From an uncultured Pelagibacteraceae bacterium (lineage in GTDB: Bacteria > Pseudomonadota > Alphaproteobacteria > Pelagibacterales > Pelagibacteraceae), in NCBI GenBank assembly GCA_902601785.1, contig CACKOH010000002.1, positions 1 to 64,000 on the forward strand: a stretch of 64,000 nucleotides of DNA, in the 5' to 3' direction. Shown piece after piece: positions 58,693-64,000 of this stretch; within the stretch, counting starts at the first letter, position 1, and each line of letters starts with the position of its first letter. A program made the translations under genes and the position numbers. The notes beneath the pieces are model-generated. The model had not been told where the DNA came from and searched no databases. It worked only from the letters and a program-made list of their open reading frames with translations.

Positions 58693-58983
58693 ATGCAAGC
58701 TGGTTATGCTATTTTTAATATAGAGGTAACTAATCCAGAAGATTATAAAGAATATGTTGAAAAAGTTAAACCGGTTGCAGAAAAATTTGGTGGTGATTAC
58801 ATAATTAGAGGTGGTACAAACCAAATTATAGAAGGAACTTGGCAATATAGCAGAACTGTTGTAATAAAGTTTCCTTCTTATGAAAAAGCATTGGAATGGT
58901 ATAATTCGGAAGAATATCAACCAATAAAACAAATCCGATTAGTCAATGCAAATACTAATGGAATAATAATACAAGGAGCATAA
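58693..58983 (+). CDS. DUF1330 family protein
   Basis: YAIFNIEVTNPEDYKEYVEKVKPVAEKFGGDYIIRGGTNQIIEGTW...VVIKFPSYEKALEWYNSEEYQPIKQIR. Confidence 0.88.
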   Translation: MQAGYAIFNIEVTNPEDYKEYVEKVKPVAEKFGGDYIIRGGTNQIIEGTWQYSRTVVIKFPSYEKALEWYNSEEYQPIKQIRLVNANTNGIIIQGA

Positions 58984-58985
58984 AA

Positions 58986-59306
58986 ATGTCGATATTAGAA
59001 AAATATAGCGCTGCTTTAAAAAATAAAGATGAAGCAGCAATGAATGAACTTTTGCATGATGATTTTAAATTTACAATGCATAAGTCAGGAAATGTTTTAA
59101 ATAAAAGTGACGTAATGAAATGGGCTATGAGTGGCGACATTAATCAAGATAAAGTAAGAATAGTTTACGAAAATGATGAAGTTGGTGTTCATCATGCTTT
59201 CGTAACATTTAATGACGGTAATGTTGAAGCTGTAATGGCTGTTTACAAATATAAAGATGGAAAAATAGCAAGCTTGGAGACAGGTGCTACTCCAATACCT
59301 AAATAA
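58986..59306 (+). CDS. SnoaL/NTF2-like protein
   Basis: LEKYSAALKNKDEAAMNELLHDDFKFTMHKSGNVLNKSDVMKW...MAVYKYKDGKIASLETG. Confidence 0.78.
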   Translation: MSILEKYSAALKNKDEAAMNELLHDDFKFTMHKSGNVLNKSDVMKWAMSGDINQDKVRIVYENDEVGVHHAFVTFNDGNVEAVMAVYKYKDGKIASLETGATPIPK

Positions 59307-59318
59307 TTATATAAATTT

Positions 59319-59356
59319 AGCGAGATATCATTTAAAATCATAAAATGAGTCTCGCT
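59319..59356 (+). promoter_or_regulatory. Hairpin spanning the start codon of the first SMR gene
   Basis: AGCGAGA (59319-59325) pairs with TCTCGCT (59350-59356); TCATTT (59328-59333) pairs with AAATGA (59343-59348), which contains the ATG at 59345-59347. Confidence 0.5.
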
Positions 59357-59677
59357 ACTTCCTACCTTTTTCTAGGAATTGCTGTTTTCCTAGGTGTTAC
59401 TTCAAATAGTTTTGCAAAAAGTGCTGAGGGATTTACCCTTCTCTTTCCAAGTATCATTACTGCAATTACTATAGTTCTATGTATGTATGCACTTTCTTTA
59501 GTGATGAAAAATATACCGATGGGCATAACCTATGCGTCATTTGCAGGATTAACAATCATAGCAACAGTGATTGTTGGTGTTATTAGATTTAATCAGATAC
59601 CAAATATATATTCATTAATTGGATTAGCTCTTATAATCATTGGAGTGTTAATTGTTAACTTATTAGGAAATAATTAA
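59345..59677 (+). CDS. SMR-family membrane protein lacking the EmrE Glu14 equivalent
   Basis: 110 aa, four TM; FAKSAEGFT and IPMGITYASFAGLTII align with EmrE MKFSEGFT and IPTGIAYAIWSGVGIV; RFNQIPNIYSLIGLALIIIGVLIVNLLG C-terminus. Confidence 0.85.
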   Translation: MSLATSYLFLGIAVFLGVTSNSFAKSAEGFTLLFPSIITAITIVLCMYALSLVMKNIPMGITYASFAGLTIIATVIVGVIRFNQIPNIYSLIGLALIIIGVLIVNLLGNN

Positions 59678-59679
59678 AT

Positions 59680-59904
59680 ATGATTAAAAAAAAATATGCA
59701 CAATTTGTTTTTATTTTCTTAATGTCTTTTGGCATGAGTTTAATTATGAGTGGTGTTGTTGTAGCCGTTAATACAAGTTTAACAGATGGATTTTTCGGAA
59801 GGTGGTTTTATTCTTGGATGTTTGCTTTTCCTGTTGCTCTAATAGCTGCTATTTTAATAGCACCAATGATAAGATCCCTCATAGATAAAATTACAATAGA
59901 TTAA
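59680..59904 (+). CDS. DUF2798 family membrane protein
   Basis: 74 aa, two TM; MSFGMSLIMSGVVVAVNTSLTDGFFGRWFYSWMFAFPVA. Confidence 0.85.
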   Translation: MIKKKYAQFVFIFLMSFGMSLIMSGVVVAVNTSLTDGFFGRWFYSWMFAFPVALIAAILIAPMIRSLIDKITID

Positions 59905-59906
59905 GT

Positions 59907-60242
59907 ATGAAACCTTTTTTAGGATATTTATTTTTAGCAAATGGGATTATATTTGGAATAGCATCAAATAGTTTAGCCAAGATTTCTGATGGTTTTACAA
60001 AATTTACTCCATCTTTCTTATGTATATTATTTATGTGTATTACTATGTTTTCAATAGCAAAAGCAATGTCGGCTCTTCCAGTCGGATTTGCTTACTCGAC
60101 TTATAGTGGATTAACTGTAACAGGGGTTGTTCTATTTGCTGTACTTAAATTTAACCAAATTCCAAATATCTATGGGATAATTGGAATAATATTAATTATA
60201 ATTGGTGTAGTGATGGTCAACTATTTGGGCAGAATAAGTTAA
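59907..60242 (+). CDS. SMR-family membrane protein lacking the EmrE Glu14 equivalent (second copy)
   Basis: LAKISDGFT; LPVGFAYSTYSGLTVTGVVLFAVLKFNQIPNIYGIIGIILIIIGVVMVNYLG. Confidence 0.85.
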   Translation: MKPFLGYLFLANGIIFGIASNSLAKISDGFTKFTPSFLCILFMCITMFSIAKAMSALPVGFAYSTYSGLTVTGVVLFAVLKFNQIPNIYGIIGIILIIIGVVMVNYLGRIS

Positions 60243-60248
60243 AAAACT

Positions 60249-60602
60249 CTAATACTTTTTAAAATTATCTGGTAATTCATGAATTCCACTTTCATTCAAG
60301 TTTAATTCAAATTCATCTTTCACATTTTTTATATCAAGAGGCGAGTATAAATGAGGATACATTTCACCATTAGAGGCTTGCTCCCAAAGCAAATGATCAA
60401 GATGTAAGGTATGTACTTTTAATAAGATTAAATCATTCTGTTTAGAGAAGTATTTTTTTAAAGTTTCTAAAACTTGATCCTTCTCAGAAAAGTGAATATA
60501 TCCATCCTTTAAATCCTTTGATGAACCAGAATAAACACCACTATTTTTTGCTTTAGTCCACTCTTCTTTATCTAATATTTTAAAAATATACTTTAAATTC
60601 AT
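60249..60602 (-). CDS. DUF952 family protein
   Basis: YIFKILDKEEWTKAKNSGVYSGSSKDLKDGYIHFSEKDQVLETLKKYF; PHLYSPLDIKNVKDEFELNLNESG. Confidence 0.88.
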   Translation of the reverse strand: MNLKYIFKILDKEEWTKAKNSGVYSGSSKDLKDGYIHFSEKDQVLETLKKYFSKQNDLILLKVHTLHLDHLLWEQASNGEMYPHLYSPLDIKNVKDEFELNLNESGIHELPDNFKKY

Positions 60603-60617
60603 AATTAATTAAAATTA

Positions 60618-61421
60618 TTAACTAACAGGTTTTAGTAATTTTAAAAATTTTTGATGAATAGTTTTATTTGAAGAAACTAAAATGTTGCCACCTTTAATTG
60701 CGTCTTTATTATTCCAAGTATTTAAGTACCCGCCTGCAGCTTTAATGACTGGTATTAATGGATGAATATCCCAAATTTTATTAGAGCATTGAATAACAAT
60801 ATCTAGTCTGCCCTCAGCTAAATGTGAGTAACTTAAAGCATCACTGCAGGGAAATTGCATCAATTTTAAAATTTGGGGAATTTTTTTTTGTTTATTAAGA
60901 GATAAAGATCCATGAAATGCTGCAGACACTCTAACATTTTTAAAAGTAGCTTTTTTATTTACATGAATTTTTCTTTTTTTTCCATTATCTACAACGTAGG
61001 CTAATTTATCTGAGTAATTTAAATAATATTTTTTTAAAACTGGAAAATTAGCTAATCCTAAAACTGGAGTACCTTTATAATTTAAAGAAATTAGATTACT
61101 CCAAGTAGGATTTCCTATTACAAATGATCTTGTTCCGTCTATAGGATCAATTACCCAAGTAAATTCACTCTTTGATTTTTTATGTCCAAACTCTTCTCCT
61201 ATTACTTGGTGATTTGGAAATTTTTTTTTTATTTTTGATCTTATAAATTTTTCAAAAGCCTTGTCTGACGTTGTTACAGGGTCGTAGCCTTTTCCTTTCA
61301 GTTTATTTGAAACTTTAAAAGTCCTGTTTAATTTAGAATAATAAAAATTAGTAAGATCTTTCGCTAATTGATTTAAAAAATTAGCAAATATTTTGTACTT
61401 TTTTTTATCTAAATTGTTCAC
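60618..61421 (-). CDS. Inositol monophosphatase family protein (possible histidinol-phosphatase)
   Basis: DPVTTSDKAFEKFIRSKIKKKFPNHQVIGEEFGHKKSKSEFTWVIDPIDGTRSFVIGNPTWSNLISL. Confidence 0.9.
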   Translation of the reverse strand: MNNLDKKKYKIFANFLNQLAKDLTNFYYSKLNRTFKVSNKLKGKGYDPVTTSDKAFEKFIRSKIKKKFPNHQVIGEEFGHKKSKSEFTWVIDPIDGTRSFVIGNPTWSNLISLNYKGTPVLGLANFPVLKKYYLNYSDKLAYVVDNGKKRKIHVNKKATFKNVRVSAAFHGSLSLNKQKKIPQILKLMQFPCSDALSYSHLAEGRLDIVIQCSNKIWDIHPLIPVIKAAGGYLNTWNNKDAIKGGNILVSSNKTIHQKFLKLLKPVS

Positions 61422-61479
61422 AAAGAATTCTTACTATCAAATTAATTTTGGTTAAAGTTAATTTTTAAATTTATATCTT

Positions 61480-62067
61480 TCAATTTTTGAATAAACTCTC
61501 AATTTGAGCTTCTGCAGCTTTAATCGATTTATCATAATCAAGAGCCATTTGGTCAGCACTGATTACTTCTACCTTCTCTATTCCAAAAAAATTTAAAATA
61601 AATTTTAGCCATGGAGTTAAAAAATCTTCAGCACTGTTAAGTTTTGTACCACCTGAGGTGATTACTAAATAAGCTTGTTTATTTTTTAGTAGTCCTTCTC
61701 TTCTTCCATTGGGTTTAAACTTAAAAGTTTCTCCAATTCTAGCTGCCAGGTCTGACCAAGCTTTTAATGTAGCTGGTGGACCGTAATTATAAATTGGAGC
61801 TGAAATAATAATTATATCACTTTCCTTAAGTTCTTTTACAAGTTGATCTGATAATTCAAACATTTTTTTATGATGTTCAGTTTGATCTTTTTCATCAATT
61901 TTCATCCCTGACTCTGTAAGCCCACTTACAAAAAGCATTTCTTCATCTAAATCCCTATATAAAACTTCATCTCCTGGCTTCTTTATTTTATCTAATAATT
62001 TTTTGGCTAAAGCTCTTGAAGTTGAGCCTTTTTTTCTAGCACTTGAGTCTATTTGATAGATTTTCAT
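61480..62067 (-). CDS. FMN-dependent NADH azoreductase/flavodoxin-like fold oxidoreductase
   Basis: IYQIDSSARKKGSTSRALAKKLLDKI; ISAPIYNYGPPATLKAWSDLAARIGETFKF; AYLVITSGGT. Confidence 0.88.
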   Translation of the reverse strand: MKIYQIDSSARKKGSTSRALAKKLLDKIKKPGDEVLYRDLDEEMLFVSGLTESGMKIDEKDQTEHHKKMFELSDQLVKELKESDIIIISAPIYNYGPPATLKAWSDLAARIGETFKFKPNGRREGLLKNKQAYLVITSGGTKLNSAEDFLTPWLKFILNFFGIEKVEVISADQMALDYDKSIKAAEAQIESLFKN

Positions 62068-62076
62068 CTCTTCTTT

Positions 62077-62784
62077 TTAGCCGAAATTTTGCATAAAAGG
62101 AAAAACTTTAATTATATAAAAACCAATTGCCTGTAATTGATTAGTTAAAATTAAAATACCTGTAACTAAAAGAGTTATTCCACCTATTTTTGAGATTAAA
62201 TTTATGTTTTTTCTAAAATTTTTAGAAAATAATAAAAATCTTTGGATTAAATATCCTGACAATACAAAAGGTATAGCAAGACCTAAAGAGTAAGATATCA
62301 GTAATATTATTGCTCTTGATAATGTTTCTTCAATAGAGGCTAAAGCTAAGATGGAGCCTAAAATAGGTCCAATACAAGGAGTCCACCCAAAACCAAATGC
62401 AAGACCAATTACATATGGAAACAAAATATTTCTAGACTCTTTTGCATCAAATCTTTTTTCAAAGTTTAGATAAGAAATATTAATGATACCTAGTAACTGA
62501 AATGAAAATATTACAATAATTATTCCTGCAATAATTCTTAGAATCTCAGAGTTTTGTAAAAGTGCTTGCCCTAAAAAAGATGCCGAAGCACCTAATATTA
62601 CAAATACAGTTGAAAAACCTAAACAAAATAAAACGAGAGGAAAAAAATTTGTTTTTTTTGACTCTAATATTTCTTGAAGTGATTGGCCCGAAATATACGA
62701 AACATATCCTGGAATTAAAGGTAACACACAGGGTGATAAAAAACTTATTAATCCTGCACCAAAAGCAATTAAAAACTCAAACAT
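62077..62784 (-). CDS. ccdA: Cytochrome c biogenesis protein CcdA family
   Basis: GAGLISFLSPCVLPLIPGYVSYISG; GFGWTPCIGPILGSILALAS. Confidence 0.93.
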   Translation of the reverse strand: MFEFLIAFGAGLISFLSPCVLPLIPGYVSYISGQSLQEILESKKTNFFPLVLFCLGFSTVFVILGASASFLGQALLQNSEILRIIAGIIIVIFSFQLLGIINISYLNFEKRFDAKESRNILFPYVIGLAFGFGWTPCIGPILGSILALASIEETLSRAIILLISYSLGLAIPFVLSGYLIQRFLLFSKNFRKNINLISKIGGITLLVTGILILTNQLQAIGFYIIKVFPFMQNFG

Positions 62785-64000
62785 TACCCAGTATTTTTCA
62801 TGGCTGCAGATATACCTGCAATTGAAGTTAAAAGTGCATCATTTAAATCTTTTTTATCAGATATTTTTTTATTTTTTTTAAGCTTGTGGATCACAATGGG
62901 CTGTATGATATTTAGTACTTCTGAGTATATATTTCTCACAATTATTAATGTTCTAGATTGTTTTCGTGTTAATAAGATTTCTTTTGTAGTAATTTTTTTA
63001 TTTAATTTTTTTATTACTTCAAATTGAAATCTAAGTTTTTTTCCAACCCTTTTTAGTTTTTCGTCTGCTAAATATTTCTCATAAATTTTTGAAATTTCTG
63101 GATCAGCTTTTGTAATTACCATATCAAGTATATCTAACATTGAATTGAAAAAGGGCCAATTTTTTTCCATATCTATTAGAGTCCTTCTAAACTTTTTTAT
63201 ATAAGCATATCTTAAAGCTTCAGCGCTACCTAACCACGCAGGTAACATTAATCTAATCTGTGTCCATGCGAATACCCAGGGTATAGCTCTTAAACTTTTG
63301 ATATTGTCTAAATTCTTTCTTTTTGATGGTCTGGATCCAATAGATAATTTACCAAGCGCTTGATGGGGTGTGACATTTTTAAAATATTTTATAAATTCTG
63401 AACTCTGATTGATATTTTTTCTATATGAACTTTTTGAAATATCTGACATTTTTTCGATTAGTGACCTCCAATCATGTTTTGGTATTGGTGGTGGATTTAG
63501 TGTTGCCTCAGTTACTGCCCCGATGTAACTACACAAATTATATTCAGCAATTGGTTCATAACCATATTTTTGCTGAATAACTTCACCTTGGTCTGTAATT
63601 CTTATTTTTCCATTTACAGAATTTGGTGGTTGAGATCTTAGGGTTGCTTGAATTGGTCCTCCGCCTCTTCCTGGCGAACCTCCTCTTCCATGAAAAAAAC
63701 TGGCATTAACACTATATTTTTTTGCTAATTTAACAATCTGCTCCTGCGCTTTATATTGATGCCAACTTGCACATATTTTACCTGCATCTTTGCTAGAGTC
63801 AGAGTAACCTATCATTACTTCTTGTTTATTCTTTATTAATTTTCTGTACCATTTTTTTGAAAACAAATTTTTGATTATTTGACTTGCATTGACTAAATCA
63901 TCTAACGTTTCAAATAACGGAACAACTCTTAATTTATGCTTTATTTTTGCTTCTTTTTGAAGAAATGAAACTGCCAAAATATCAGATGCAGAAGTGGTCA
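62784..64000 (-). CDS. ppc: Phosphoenolpyruvate carboxylase, C-terminal part, truncated by window end
   Basis: VPLFETLDDL; EVMIGYSDSSKDAG; FFHGRGGSPGRGGGP; ITDQGEVIQQKYG; RAIPWVFAWTQIRLMLPAWLG. Frame is open to the window edge. Confidence 0.95.
   Translation of the reverse strand, partial: TTSASDILAVSFLQKEAKIKHKLRVVPLFETLDDLVNASQIIKNLFSKKWYRKLIKNKQEVMIGYSDSSKDAGKICASWHQYKAQEQIVKLAKKYSVNASFFHGRGGSPGRGGGPIQATLRSQPPNSVNGKIRITDQGEVIQQKYGYEPIAEYNLCSYIGAVTEATLNPPPIPKHDWRSLIEKMSDISKSSYRKNINQSSEFIKYFKNVTPHQALGKLSIGSRPSKRKNLDNIKSLRAIPWVFAWTQIRLMLPAWLGSAEALRYAYIKKFRRTLIDMEKNWPFFNSMLDILDMVITKADPEISKIYEKYLADEKLKRVGKKLRFQFEVIKKLNKKITTKEILLTRKQSRTLIIVRNIYSEVLNIIQPIVIHKLKKNKKISDKKDLNDALLTSIAGISAAMKNTG

Noticed and set aside
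58687-58932. Minus-strand ORF
   Set aside because: Antisense to the DUF1330 gene; Phe/Ile-rich translation reflects AT content.
1-64000. CRISPR arrays, IS elements, prophage or defence systems
   Set aside because: No regularly spaced direct repeats, transposase, integrase, cas, restriction-modification or toxin-antitoxin genes could be recognised on reading.

Overview
AT-rich, tightly packed bacterial chromosome segment with very short intergenic gaps and many overlapping starts and stops. Gene content and style fit a streamlined marine alphaproteobacterium of the SAR11/Pelagibacterales type (inference; no search was run). I see no rRNA, CRISPR array, IS element or prophage. One tRNA (CAT anticodon) is present. 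Most of the window is solute transport plus metabolism: two tripartite tricarboxylate (Tct) transporters; a polar amino-acid ABC transporter lacking an ATPase gene; a polyamine/MTA-salvage block (fused SpeD-SpeE, MtnP, MtnA, class II aldolase, Apt); a taurine/sulfonate-type locus (class III aminotransferase, alanine dehydrogenase, TauABC-like transporter, Ldh-family dehydrogenase, Pta-like protein, HisD/HpsN-like dehydrogenase); and a sugar-type ABC transporter locus with two tandem-SnoaL proteins, a cupin, a MetE-like protein and an atypical HAD protein. A run of small genes at 57.1-60.2 kb ends in an SMR-DUF2798-SMR triplet. Main candidates for something new: (1) the 43.6-52.8 kb locus, whose HAD protein has lost its DxD motif; (2) the small-gene operon, where both SMR proteins have Gly at the position of the essential EmrE Glu14 and a hairpin covers the first SMR start codon; (3) strong hairpins between the solute-binding-protein gene and the next gene in four of five transport operons; (4) an A8 tract that splits a secreted hydrolase in the MTA block; (5) a 63-residue Lys/Arg-rich extension in frame with an aldehyde dehydrogenase; (6) two related small single-TM proteins of unknown function.
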